Shown here: piece after piece, positions 29,594 to 38,161 of the stretch
How the letters are laid out: every line of letters starts with the position of its first letter
How positions within the stretch are numbered: the stretch's first letter is position 1
DNA from: Clostridia bacterium
GTDB lineage: Bacteria > Bacillota > Clostridia > Christensenellales > CAAEEZ01
Assembly: GCA_900755035.1 (NCBI GenBank)
Contig: CAAEEZ010000012.1
Coordinates: 1-38,161 of the forward strand
Reading direction: 5' to 3'
DNA: 38,161 bases
The notes under the pieces: model-generated
The model's database searches: none
Seen by the model: the letters and a program-made list of their open reading frames with translations, nothing else
Told to the model about the DNA's origin: nothing
Position numbers and translations under genes: made by a program

Positions 29594-31647
29594 CCCTAAT
29601 ACTACTTGCCGCATTTGTGTTTCCTAAATCGTATTTACGACTGAACGAGGGTTTTATCGACCTATTTTCGTCAATAAAGTTCTACTTCTTAGAATTAGTA
29701 GGTATAGAGCATAACACGCTACCAACGGTAGAATTATATTCAAAAGTAATAAATACCGAGGTGTTACCACAGGACTATCCTACGTTTCAAGCAAATACGA
29801 CAACATATTTTAAGTTGCTACTAAGTAGTGAAAATTTTGCCCTGTATACCTTAGAATTAACTAACGTGCTTACAACTGTATTAAAAGCAATAGCAATAAT
29901 TTTACCATGCGTTATATTCTTATTTTATCTAACGAAGAAAGTGTATACAAAGCCGAACAACAAATGCAATGAAGATACGTTGCCATTAAGAATATATAAA
30001 TGGATTGTAACTAATATTATTCACCCGTTAAAGAATATATTAAAAGAGTTCTTTAATTACGTCAAAGAGAGAGAATATATATACGTGACGTGGATTTTTC
30101 TCGTACTATTAAACTTGAATATCGTAACTATTTTAATTGAGTTTATCGCCTTTTATATCTACTTTGCGATAACCATTAAATTTAACGCTCTTTACGTGCA
30201 ATTTAATAAATTAGTTATAGATTTAGCACCGTTATTTACTATATTTTCCCCGTGGATATTACTCCCGATATTACTTTTAATATTAAACAACGTAAGAAAG
30301 AAGATAGCCCAAAACAGACTAAGACGATTTGAGGCAAAAAACTGTGGATTTATTAGTTCGCTCCCGATAGTAACGATAACTTGTGGGAGTATGGGTAAAA
30401 AGAAAACGACAATGGTAACAGATATGGCATTATCACAAGAAGTAATGTTCCGTCAAAGAGCCCTTAAAACTATCCAAAAGATAGACTTAATATTTCCACG
30501 TTTTCCTTGGATATGTTTTGAGAAAGAACTTGAAAAGTGTATTGAGTATAACGTTGTATATAATTTAGCAACAGTGAAGGAGTGGGTTAGATTAAAGCGT
30601 TGTAGATATGAAAAACATCATAATAAAGACCTTCAACTTTATGGATATAACGTAGAAGAATATAAAGTAAACTTTAACGATAGGCTTAAAAATAGCAATA
30701 TCTTCGACTTACTTGAAACATACGCTATGGCATATTTTATATATATTTTAGAAACGAGCCTAATAGTATCTAATTATTCTATACGAACGGATAACGAGAA
30801 AGTTAGCGTTGGTAACTTCCCGTTGTGGCAATACGATTTTTTCCCTAAGGATTTAACAAAAGGCAGACACTCTCATATCTTAGATTTTGACGTATTAAGG
30901 CTAGGCAAGAAGGTAGTGGAAAATAACGAAAAATCGGGTAGTTTCGAGTTTGGCGTGGTAGTCATAACTGAAGTTGGAAAAGAGAGAGGGAACAACCTTG
31001 AACTTAAAGAGATAAAGAAGGGGACTAGTGAAACAAATCAAAAAAACGATTTATTTAATTCATGGTTAAAGATGTGTAGACACTCTTCAACCGTAGATAA
31101 CTATCCATATATCAAAGTATATACCGACGAGCAAAGACCTGAGTCTTGGGGAGCAGACGCAAGAGACCTTTCGGACATAATCCATATTACAAAATCTTGT
31201 AAGGAAAGACTTGCTCTTCCGTTCTTTACTTTAGAAGAGATGATATACGAATGGCTTTCCAATTTCTTTATTAGAATATATTATGATTTTCGCTTTGTAA
31301 GGGGTGATAACACTCTTTTAATACATATACTTAAAGGCATTACTTCCGTTATTTGTAAGCATAATTTAAGGACATATAACACCTATGGATATAGCGTATT
31401 AAAAGTAGAAAAAGAGAGAGGAACACAAGACGGTAAAAGGGATAGCCATAATTACTATTTAATGAACAAAAAAATATATAGTAGTCGTTTTTCTACAGAC
31501 TGTTTTAGCGACTACTTCAACGACCTTGCTAGAAAGAGTAGCGTAGGGCTAAAAGACTATGTTGAATATGCTACTGAAAAGGCTAGTGTTAGTGAATTAA
31601 AATCTCAAAACAGTTACTTTATAAACTCTATATACAAGGAGGAATGA
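29545..31647 (+). CDS. Zot/pI-like filamentous phage assembly ATPase
   Basis: 700 residues. N-terminal membrane region: helices at about 7-25, 104-124, 178-205 and 228-250. Then a P-loop with an unusual spelling, TCGSMGKKKTT (279-289; GxxGKKKT instead of GxxGxGKT), and the Walker-B-like hydrophobic strand FGVVVITEVGKERG. The segment SWLKMCRHSSTVDNYPYIKVYTDEQRPESWGADARDLSDIIHI follows, in which the RH, the D..Q-like step and the D.R.L pattern match Zot/pI (FtsK-HerA-like) proteins. pI homologues drive extrusion of filamentous virions through the inner membrane. Larger than Ff pI because of the multi-helix N-terminus and a C-terminal extension. RBS AAGGAGG; two nt before rep. Confidence 0.7.
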   Translation: MRRNKCFAVLSVLLTIALILLAAFVFPKSYLRLNEGFIDLFSSIKFYFLELVGIEHNTLPTVELYSKVINTEVLPQDYPTFQANTTTYFKLLLSSENFALYTLELTNVLTTVLKAIAIILPCVIFLFYLTKKVYTKPNNKCNEDTLPLRIYKWIVTNIIHPLKNILKEFFNYVKEREYIYVTWIFLVLLNLNIVTILIEFIAFYIYFAITIKFNALYVQFNKLVIDLAPLFTIFSPWILLPILLLILNNVRKKIAQNRLRRFEAKNCGFISSLPIVTITCGSMGKKKTTMVTDMALSQEVMFRQRALKTIQKIDLIFPRFPWICFEKELEKCIEYNVVYNLATVKEWVRLKRCRYEKHHNKDLQLYGYNVEEYKVNFNDRLKNSNIFDLLETYAMAYFIYILETSLIVSNYSIRTDNEKVSVGNFPLWQYDFFPKDLTKGRHSHILDFDVLRLGKKVVENNEKSGSFEFGVVVITEVGKERGNNLELKEIKKGTSETNQKNDLFNSWLKMCRHSSTVDNYPYIKVYTDEQRPESWGADARDLSDIIHITKSCKERLALPFFTLEEMIYEWLSNFFIRIYYDFRFVRGDNTLLIHILKGITSVICKHNLRTYNTYGYSVLKVEKERGTQDGKRDSHNYYLMNKKIYSSRFSTDCFSDYFNDLARKSSVGLKDYVEYATEKASVSELKSQNSYFINSIYKEE

Positions 31648-31648
31648 T

Positions 31649-32636
31649 ATGGCTTATCAAGATTGTAAAGTATATAATGATGGTTCTCACTATATAGCAA
31701 TACCATACGTTCCAAATCCTATTAAAAGAAAAAGTAATAAAGTAGAAGAAATAATAGAGATAACAGAGGAGGAAAATATTGACAAGAAGAACAAAGAAGA
31801 ATCTACGGCAGATGAAATTGATAGTGCGAAAGAAGAATCTAATCTTGAACCTAAAAAAATCAAAGTTGTATCTAAGAAGGACATGTTTGATAAGTTATAC
31901 GTAAAATACGTATCTTATAAAAAAGCGGAAAGAAAGAAAAAAATAATAGAAGAGATGCTACCTTACTTTGAAACGAAACAAGAAACAGAAAACTACGTAA
32001 TAGAACAACTAGAAAGAAAGAATAGGAATATGATATGCAGAAGAGTAAGGCTAACAAGGAAAGTATTTTTAGCAAATTTCAACTATTTTTGTACTTTTAC
32101 ATACGACGATAAACTACATAGCGAAGAAACGTTCAATAACAAACTAAAAGGTTGTTTTAAGATGTTATGTCACAGAAAAGGCTGGAAATATGCGGGAGTA
32201 TGGGAAAGAGCCCCCTGAAACGAATAGGCTGCATTTTCACGGTTTATTTTATATACCCAAGGGGAATATGGTAGGCGAACTGATTACAAAGAATGACTAC
32301 GATACAAAGAAACATAGACGGCAAGAAACAGTGCAAAACACATATTTTAATAAAAGGTTTGGAAGGTCAGACTTCAAAGAACTTGACGAAACAGAACTAG
32401 GTAATGCAATAGCATATCTAGTAAAATACATAGAAAAGACGGGAGAAAAAATAGTGTATTCCAAAGGACTACCGCAGTATTTTATATCTGACATAATGGA
32501 TGAAGACGTAGTATGTAATATAGGAAGGGAAGATAGAAAACTTCTTCTTTACGACGATTTTTCGTGTTATGACGAAGGAGAGTACAAAGGACAAGTAAGC
32601 CAAAACGTGATACGAGAACTAAGAAAAGCGAACTAA
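31649..32636 (+). CDS. rep: HUH-type rolling-circle replication initiator, split by a CCC-UGA site
   Basis: Two overlapping frames (31649-32218 and 32190-32636) join into one 328-residue Rep if the ribosome shifts +1 at GCC CCC TGA AAC (about 32211-32222), reading A-P-E-T. Motif I FCTFTYDD (147-154), the HUH motif HFHG (His195, His197) and the catalytic-Tyr motif YLVKYIEK (256-263) then stand in order, as in rolling-circle initiators of filamentous phages and plasmids. The first 110 residues are acidic, then basic. Without the shift the first product ends at WERAP and lacks HUH and Tyr. RBS AAGGAGG. The site may be programmed frameshifting, a mutation, or one extra C in a C5 run. Two GC-rich hairpins follow directly. 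Confidence 0.75.
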
Positions 32637-32652
32637 ACAAAGAATATAAAAT

Positions 32653-32717
32653 ATGGATAACAGTGTGGGCGAAAGATTTCGCAAGCGGGTTAGCGCGAAA
32701 CTTCGCCCTGTATCCAT
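32653..32717. other. Large GC-rich hairpin downstream of rep (candidate origin or packaging signal)
   Basis: ATGGATA (32653-32659)/TATCCAT (32711-32717), GGGCGAA (32667-32673)/TTCGCCC (32702-32708) and an inner TTTCGC/GCGcGAAA pair form an almost continuous 65-nt hairpin. It is far richer in GC than its surroundings and starts 17 nt after the rep stop. Filamentous phages have origins and the packaging signal as hairpins in the intergenic region next to rep. Confidence 0.55.
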
Positions 32718-32753
32718 TTATATTCATTTTATTTGCCTTTTTTCTTTATAGGA

Positions 32754-32806
32754 GTGTGCTTGTCTGGCGGAGCGAAGCGACGCCACTTGTATCAAGACAA
32801 GCACAC
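32754..32806. other. Second large hairpin, branched
   Basis: Perfect 12-bp stem GTGTGCTTGTCT (32754-32765)/AGACAAGCACAC (32795-32806) with a side hairpin GGCG (32766-32769)/CGCC (32780-32783). With the hairpin at 32653 it forms a two-stem intergenic region after rep. It is followed by about 200 bp of AT-rich DNA (32807-33016) without gene or clear structure. Confidence 0.55.
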
Positions 32807-33016
32807 GTCAGGGTTGCAAATTGATATATTTAAATAGTTTATATGTATTAAATAAATAAATCACTATGTAATATAAAAACTTGAAAAAGTTATGTATTTT
32901 TAATAAAAAATAATGTTATTTTCATAAAATTCGGGACAAATAATAGTTTTAAAACATTATTGATTTTATACGAAATTAGTTTCTTATAAAAAATTAAATT
33001 GATTAGGGGTAAAAAA

Positions 33017-33448
33017 ATGACCAAAGAAAGAATTAAAAGTGAGTTAGAAAGTTATATTTATGATTATCAATATTATAAAGAAAAGTCTATAGAAAGAGAT
33101 AAGTCAATTAACGATTTGGAAAAATCTTTAAACAGAATTAAAAATATTGGCGAAAACATGAAAGATTCAACAATAATTAATAATAGGTTGGAATACATGT
33201 TAGAAAACGAAACTAGGGAAGAAGAACAGTTATTAGAAATTATTCAGAAAAAGCAGTTAATAGAAAATATTATAAAAAATCTTGAACAACCTGATAGAAC
33301 AATTATGTATTTAAGGTATATTAGGTTTTTTACTTTTGATGAAATTGCGAGTAAAATGAATTATTCTACTAAAAGGATATATCAATTACACACTATTGCA
33401 TTAGAACATTATATTGAAGCTTATAATTCTTATTTAAGTTTGGAGTAA
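33017..33448 (+). CDS. ArpU/DUF1492-like sigma-region-4 protein
   Basis: 143 residues from ATG 33017 (RBS GGGG, 7 nt upstream). Long N-terminal coiled coil (ELESYIYDYQYYKEKSIERD, NRLEYMLENETREEEQLLE) and a C-terminal region-4 helix-turn-helix: QPDRTIMYLRYIRFFTFDEIASKMNYSTKRIYQLH. Such proteins act as late-gene regulators in Bacillota phages and appear beside toxin or RHS loci. Much more AT-rich than the backbone genes and matching the following giant gene, so the two were probably acquired together; it may control that gene 78 nt downstream. Confidence 0.7.
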   Translation: MTKERIKSELESYIYDYQYYKEKSIERDKSINDLEKSLNRIKNIGENMKDSTIINNRLEYMLENETREEEQLLEIIQKKQLIENIIKNLEQPDRTIMYLRYIRFFTFDEIASKMNYSTKRIYQLHTIALEHYIEAYNSYLSLE

Positions 33449-33526
33449 ATTAGTAAAGAATAGAAAGCATTAGAAAAATTACCATTTATTATTATAGTTA
33501 GAGAAAAATAATAAGGCGGTAATTTT

Positions 33527-36500
33527 ATGAAAAAAATAGACGATGTACAATCAATAACAATTTCAAACGGGATATCTATAATTAATATCAAACCTACTTT
33601 TTCTATTAAAGAAAGACAAAGTATTCGTATTAAGACTGCAATGTTAAAATTAAAAAAGGGTAGGGAATCTATAAGTAATCAGAGTGGACTTATAGTTAAA
33701 GTAGGAGATGAAATAATTGACAATATTATTGGTACTAATGAGAAAAACACGAATTTTGTGTGCCTAAATATTGCTGATAAATTGCAAGATTTTTTGATTA
33801 ATCAAATCAATAATGAAATTTTTACAGTATCAGTAAATGGCACACTTGACAATTATATTGAATTTGATGTTTTAGAAAGCAAGTTAATTATGGATTATGC
33901 AATAGGCAATTTGCTATATGATAATAATGTGTATCACGAAAGTAATGTAAAAAAAGCAGGAAAAGGGAAAATTAATCTATTTACAGGTCAACTGGAATAT
34001 TTTCATAATGATGTTTTAAGCTATAGTGATGCATTACCTCTTAATGTATATCACATATATAACTCTATTAATAGCAAAGAAGAGGATGATAGCGTTTTTG
34101 TTAATGGTAAAGAGATACAAATACCACAATATAAGTGTGGAAATGGTTGGAAAAATTCTGTACAACAATATTTGATAGAGGAAGAAAGTCCAGATAATAT
34201 TATTAATGGAGAAGCAGCTAAAAAATTTACTTTTATTGATGAAGAAGGTAAACATCAATATTTTGAGGAAAAATACTATTATTATAATGATGCTAATGAA
34301 AAAAATTATGTACCTTTATCTAATATCCAAATTGATGCGGAGCATAATTTAAGTTGTGAAGTAAATAAAAAAATATATAAAATAGAGAAAGAAGTGGTAT
34401 CTTCTAATGGATTAACTATTATTTCCGAACTTGAACATTTTTCTGGAATAGAATATATTCAGAAGGACGTAGAAGAAATTGCTAATTTAAAACAAGAAAT
34501 TAAAGTAATCAAAAATAATATAAATGAAGTAGATAGAAATATTGAAATGAATAATTTCAATATTGGTATTTTAGTTTTAACAAAAGAAATTGATAATATT
34601 AATAAGAGAATAGAAGAAAATTCAAATCTTGCTTTTGATAAACAATTAGATTTTCAAAACAGATTAAAAGAAGCACAATACGCTTTAGAACAACTTAAGA
34701 TACGAAATAATGCAGAATATACACAACTAACTCCTAGTGATGTTCAAACAGATATAAAAGAAATATATAAAATTTCAAAAGATGATGGATTGTTATTTAA
34801 TAGTAATAATCCTAAATTAAGAATTGTTCAACAACATGGAATAGAGGATTATATTGTGGATAAAACATATGAATTTAATTGGGAGCAAGATAGTAGAACT
34901 CCAATTAAATATAAAGAATCATATTCTCATTATCAAAATCTTGTAAGGTCAGAAAAAGATGAATTGCATAAGCAATATACTATAAATGAAATAATAAATA
35001 AAATAAAGGACCAAATTTCTAAATTATCACAAGAATTGGATTTGGTTTATCTTGAAAATGTATTAAAAAATAATGTAGATAGTAATATTTCATTATATGA
35101 ATCGAATCAAATGAGAATAAATTATGAAATTAAAAATTTAATTGCTCAAATTAATCATTTGAAAGATACGAAGAAAGATTTAGAAATTCAACTCGAAAAG
35201 AATAATCGCAATTTAAACATATTGCAAAAGCAAATTCCTATTCATTATATTGTTGATAATAATGGAGTGATGAGGGGATTTGGAAGAACGAATATTGATA
35301 ATTTGTATAGATTAATACTTATAACCGATAGGTGGGAAAATAATGTATTATTAAAATATAATGATATTAATCAAATAGAAACTATTGTAGATTCTCAAGA
35401 TAAATTAATTTGTTTTGCGTATGATACGGAAAATGATAGATTAGTATCCATAAAAGATAGCAGAGGACGTATAATAAAATATGAATATGATGCTGATGGA
35501 AATTTAATTAAAATCTTATATCCAGATGGTTCATGTACTAAGTATGAGTATAATAATAAAATGCTTATTGCAGCAGTTGATTCTAGTGGTTATGGAGTAG
35601 AATATAATTATACGAAGAATCAAGTTACTAATGCAACGGAAATTACTAGAGTTCAAAGTATTGGAGTAGGTGGTGTTATTGATTTTAATGGACCTGCATA
35701 TAGAGTATATAATAATGAAAAATATCAAAAAAAAGACAGTATTATAATAGAATATATTACTGATAAGACTACAACATTAACTGATAAATTTGGTAAAAAA
35801 ATCACATATATTTTTGATATTTCAGGAAGGCCAATAACGATTTATGAAGATAAATTTGATTTAGAGACAACACATAATATATATGAGAAGACTTTTGATT
35901 ATGTTGATGGTAAAAATTCGTTTTCTATTGAAGCATTACCAAATAGCAAAAATTATCTTATTGGTGGAAATTTTATTGATAATGATGGAGTGTCATTATC
36001 AAAGGTTACAAATATGCCTGAAAATTATATAAATAATGATATGGACTGCGGTAATGCAATTTGTACGTCAAATAATTGTAGATTGTCTAGTTATTCTAAT
36101 GAATCTAATTTAGAAGATAAAAAAGAAGTATATACATTATCAGATAAAGGAATAAACGTTGAAAGATATATTTATAGAGAATTAACGGACCAGCATATAG
36201 CTGATATTAAAACTAGTAATAAGAAAGATTTTATTTTAGCATGTTGGGCAAAAGCAGACTCAATGTTTGTAAATAGAAGGAGTACGGATTTTTGTGGAAT
36301 GTGTGATGGCACAGAGTTTTATCATGAAATAGATAAAATCTATTATGAAAATGAAGATGAATATCAAAAAAGAAGAAGGTTTGAGTTGCGTGCCGAAATA
36401 TCCTATGAAAATGGTAAAAAACAAAGTCAATATTGTAGTTTTGATTGGATGAATACTGATTGGCAACATTGTGCATTGCCTATTTCTTTGAGTGAGAATG

Positions 36501-38161
36501 AAAATGATGTATTAAAAAGCATTAGAGTATATTTTGATTACTCATTTAATATGGGAGAAGTAACCATATTTGATATGGATATGCGAGAAGGCGCATGGGA
36601 TTATTATGAATATAATGAAGATAAACAAAAAATATATTATGAAAATAGTATATCAAAATATATTACTACGTACGAATATTACAAAAAGAAATTAGTTAAG
36701 GAAAGTTTGATTGATAAAGATAATTATGCATTAAAACATTCTAATCAACCATACATAGAGTATTCTACTATTTATGAATATGATAATGACGATGCACTAG
36801 TTAGAGTCATAGATTTTAATGATATAGTTACTGAATACGAATATAATAAAGGGATTATAGTAAAGAGTTATGTTTATAATAGAAAAGAACCTAGTAATAA
36901 ATTCATAAAAGAAAGTATTATTGATGAAAAAGGTAATATTGTTGGTGAATTAGATGGTTTTGGCAATAAACAATTTGATTACGAATATATACATAATACT
37001 GATTTAATTTCTGCTAAAAAAGGAATAAATGATTGTAAGGTTGTTTATGGTTATGATTTTAATAATGATATGTTATTAACCATATCTAGTGATGTTAATG
37101 GAGAAGTTAATGAAAATGTTAGTGGTTATACTTTGGGGATATTAACAAGTTTAAGGCATAATGATACGGATATTTGTTATGATTATGATGGGTTTGGTAG
37201 GATAACGAATATTAGAATTGCGGATAATAATTACGTTCAAATGGGATACGAAGATGTAGTTCAACAGGGTAATATTATTGGAGAAAAGATAACAAAATCA
37301 TATTCTAATGGTACAGAATATGAGAGTATAACAGATGATAAAGGGAATATATTGTCTGTAAAATATAACAATAATAACTACATTCAAAATCAATATGATA
37401 CTTTTGGTAGATTATGTTGCGTTAAAGATTATACAAATTCTAAAGAAACAAAATGCGAAATAACTTTAGATAATCAAAGTAATGTCGTTGAAAAAAAATA
37501 TGTTGGTTTCAATAGAAGTTATTGTATTAAAAATACTTATAATGAGAATGAAATCAAAACGAATACTTCCACATTTATTGATGGTTTAGCAGCAAGAGAT
37601 ACTAGTTTTATATATGATAATACTCCAAATAATAGAGTAATAGAAATAGATTTGCCAAATAATATAAACCAGTATATAAAATATGACAAATTAGGTAGAA
37701 TAAATAATTTGTTAGTTAGAAAAAATGTACATAATATTGACTTAGCTTTGTCTAAGGGTATAAAATATGTACAAAAAGGCGAATATGCTAGTAATTTGGT
37801 AGCAAGTGAATGCTATGGTAAGAATGGAGTAACAAAAGAAATTATTAAATATCAATATGATAGAAATGGAAATATAATTTGTATAATAATTGATGATGTT
37901 GTTACTGTTAAATATGCTTATGATAATCTAAATAGGCTTATTCGAGAAGATAATAAGAAATTAAATAAAACTACTATTTTTAGTTATGATAATGGTGGAA
38001 ATATAACTTCGAAAATAGAATATGACTATACTAATTCTGCAACGGGATTGCTAACTGATGGTAGTGTAACAAAGTTTAATTATGCAAGTGACGGTTGGCA
38101 AGATATGCTACTTGACGTAGGAGGGCTAAAATGTGGCGATTACGACGCACTTGGCAATCCT
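33527..38161 (+). CDS. RHS/YD-repeat giant protein, 3' end beyond the window
   Basis: Open for 1545 codons from ATG 33527 (AAGGCGG, 6 nt upstream) to the window edge. No signal peptide. Residues 1-310: RHS-type N-terminal region (GKINLFTGQLEYFHNDVLSY). About 315-565: long coiled coils (EIANLKQEIKVIKNNINEVD). From about 620: YD repeats such as DSRGRIIKYEYDADGNLIKI and YDYDGFGRITNI. About 885-1000: a jelly-roll-like insert (FELRAEISYENGKKQS). More YD repeats run to the end (YDRNGNIICI). RHS proteins form a shell around a C-terminal toxin released at contact; that tip is not in the window. Very AT-rich codons except the last 80 nt, which look like backbone usage. No secretion genes nearby. Confidence 0.8.
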   Translation, partial: MKKIDDVQSITISNGISIINIKPTFSIKERQSIRIKTAMLKLKKGRESISNQSGLIVKVGDEIIDNIIGTNEKNTNFVCLNIADKLQDFLINQINNEIFTVSVNGTLDNYIEFDVLESKLIMDYAIGNLLYDNNVYHESNVKKAGKGKINLFTGQLEYFHNDVLSYSDALPLNVYHIYNSINSKEEDDSVFVNGKEIQIPQYKCGNGWKNSVQQYLIEEESPDNIINGEAAKKFTFIDEEGKHQYFEEKYYYYNDANEKNYVPLSNIQIDAEHNLSCEVNKKIYKIEKEVVSSNGLTIISELEHFSGIEYIQKDVEEIANLKQEIKVIKNNINEVDRNIEMNNFNIGILVLTKEIDNINKRIEENSNLAFDKQLDFQNRLKEAQYALEQLKIRNNAEYTQLTPSDVQTDIKEIYKISKDDGLLFNSNNPKLRIVQQHGIEDYIVDKTYEFNWEQDSRTPIKYKESYSHYQNLVRSEKDELHKQYTINEIINKIKDQISKLSQELDLVYLENVLKNNVDSNISLYESNQMRINYEIKNLIAQINHLKDTKKDLEIQLEKNNRNLNILQKQIPIHYIVDNNGVMRGFGRTNIDNLYRLILITDRWENNVLLKYNDINQIETIVDSQDKLICFAYDTENDRLVSIKDSRGRIIKYEYDADGNLIKILYPDGSCTKYEYNNKMLIAAVDSSGYGVEYNYTKNQVTNATEITRVQSIGVGGVIDFNGPAYRVYNNEKYQKKDSIIIEYITDKTTTLTDKFGKKITYIFDISGRPITIYEDKFDLETTHNIYEKTFDYVDGKNSFSIEALPNSKNYLIGGNFIDNDGVSLSKVTNMPENYINNDMDCGNAICTSNNCRLSSYSNESNLEDKKEVYTLSDKGINVERYIYRELTDQHIADIKTSNKKDFILACWAKADSMFVNRRSTDFCGMCDGTEFYHEIDKIYYENEDEYQKRRRFELRAEISYENGKKQSQYCSFDWMNTDWQHCALPISLSENENDVLKSIRVYFDYSFNMGEVTIFDMDMREGAWDYYEYNEDKQKIYYENSISKYITTYEYYKKKLVKESLIDKDNYALKHSNQPYIEYSTIYEYDNDDALVRVIDFNDIVTEYEYNKGIIVKSYVYNRKEPSNKFIKESIIDEKGNIVGELDGFGNKQFDYEYIHNTDLISAKKGINDCKVVYGYDFNNDMLLTISSDVNGEVNENVSGYTLGILTSLRHNDTDICYDYDGFGRITNIRIADNNYVQMGYEDVVQQGNIIGEKITKSYSNGTEYESITDDKGNILSVKYNNNNYIQNQYDTFGRLCCVKDYTNSKETKCEITLDNQSNVVEKKYVGFNRSYCIKNTYNENEIKTNTSTFIDGLAARDTSFIYDNTPNNRVIEIDLPNNINQYIKYDKLGRINNLLVRKNVHNIDLALSKGIKYVQKGEYASNLVASECYGKNGVTKEIIKYQYDRNGNIICIIIDDVVTVKYAYDNLNRLIREDNKKLNKTTIFSYDNGGNITSKIEYDYTNSATGLLTDGSVTKFNYASDGWQDMLLDVGGLKCGDYDALGNP

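Larger units (their letters stand above)
17938..32806. mobile_element. Integrated element with inovirus-like module
   Basis: Left boundary at the tRNA-like junction (18018-18037) beside a large serine recombinase. It carries a LexA-like repressor, Y-family polymerase, YolD, structured RNA, sigma-like regulator, ssDNA-binding candidate, surface proteins, Zot-like ATPase, HUH Rep and origin-like hairpins. No tailed-phage head, tail or lysis genes are seen inside. The right boundary is uncertain: it may be near 32.8 kb or beyond the window. All three GATC sites of the window fall inside it. Confidence 0.55.

Noticed and set aside
32190..32636. Rep C-terminal part as an independent 148-aa gene starting at 32190
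   Set aside because: It would start inside the first frame with no RBS and would lack motif I; the joined frame gives a complete HUH enzyme.
32765..32783. Resemblance of TGGCGGAGCGAAGCGA to the left att-like TGGCGGGACGAGGGAGG
   Set aside because: Only short scattered identity, fully explained by the side hairpin of the 32754 structure; not a convincing right attachment site.
1..38161. CRISPR array or rRNA operon
   Set aside because: No regularly spaced repeats of CRISPR type and no rRNA sequence recognised; the tandem repeats at 1848 are only 12 bp without spacers.

Overview
The window looks like a low-GC Gram-positive anaerobe (Bacillota, probably a gut Clostridia). Strong Shine-Dalgarno sites, consensus sigma-A promoters (TTGACA, 17 nt, TATAAT) and hairpin-plus-U terminators are everywhere. 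The chromosomal backbone carries a ferredoxin-type [FeFe] hydrogenase, an acyl-ACP thioesterase, an MMPL exporter and a GH3 beta-glucosidase with a divergent AraC regulator. All assignments come from reading the sequence and remembered family motifs; no search was run.

Layout. (1) 1-2036: right end of an integrated element, with an XRE repressor facing a consensus divergent promoter, a tyrosine integrase, and a tRNA 3' end followed by the tRNA's terminator. (2) 2040-3540: intergenic DNA with one small reverse gene and at least five compact transcription units without ORFs. They fall into three families, two of them duplicated with compensatory base changes. (3) 3555-16730: backbone genes and a DpnII/Dam-type GATC restriction-modification pair. 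The whole 38 kb contains only three GATC sites by my reading, yet the restriction enzyme seems to have lost a catalytic glutamate. (4) 16830-17940: remnants of a prophage head module. (5) 17933 to about 32.8 kb: a second integrated element, starting at a tRNA 3'-end-like sequence with a large serine recombinase, then a LexA-like repressor, a Y-family polymerase, a YolD-like protein, a structured RNA candidate, small genes, and a module resembling a filamentous (inovirus-like) phage. (6) 33.0-38.16 kb: a sigma-like protein and a very AT-rich RHS/YD-repeat giant gene that runs off the window.

The most interesting system is the inovirus-like prophage of a Gram-positive host. Its parts are a candidate ssDNA-binding protein, a strong central terminator, three membrane-anchored or secreted proteins, a tiny membrane protein, a Zot/pI-like assembly ATPase, and a HUH rolling-circle initiator split by a CCC-UGA site (possible +1 frameshift). 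Two large GC-rich hairpins follow where an origin and packaging signal would be expected. An AAA+/DUF4143 gene with its own promoter sits inside the module on the opposite strand. SOS-type genes next to the recombinase suggest DNA damage could control induction. The intergenic small-RNA array is the second main find.

A caution: three genes (integrase 5' end, GNAT, rep) are interrupted at homopolymer runs, so sequencing indels must be excluded before biology is built on them.
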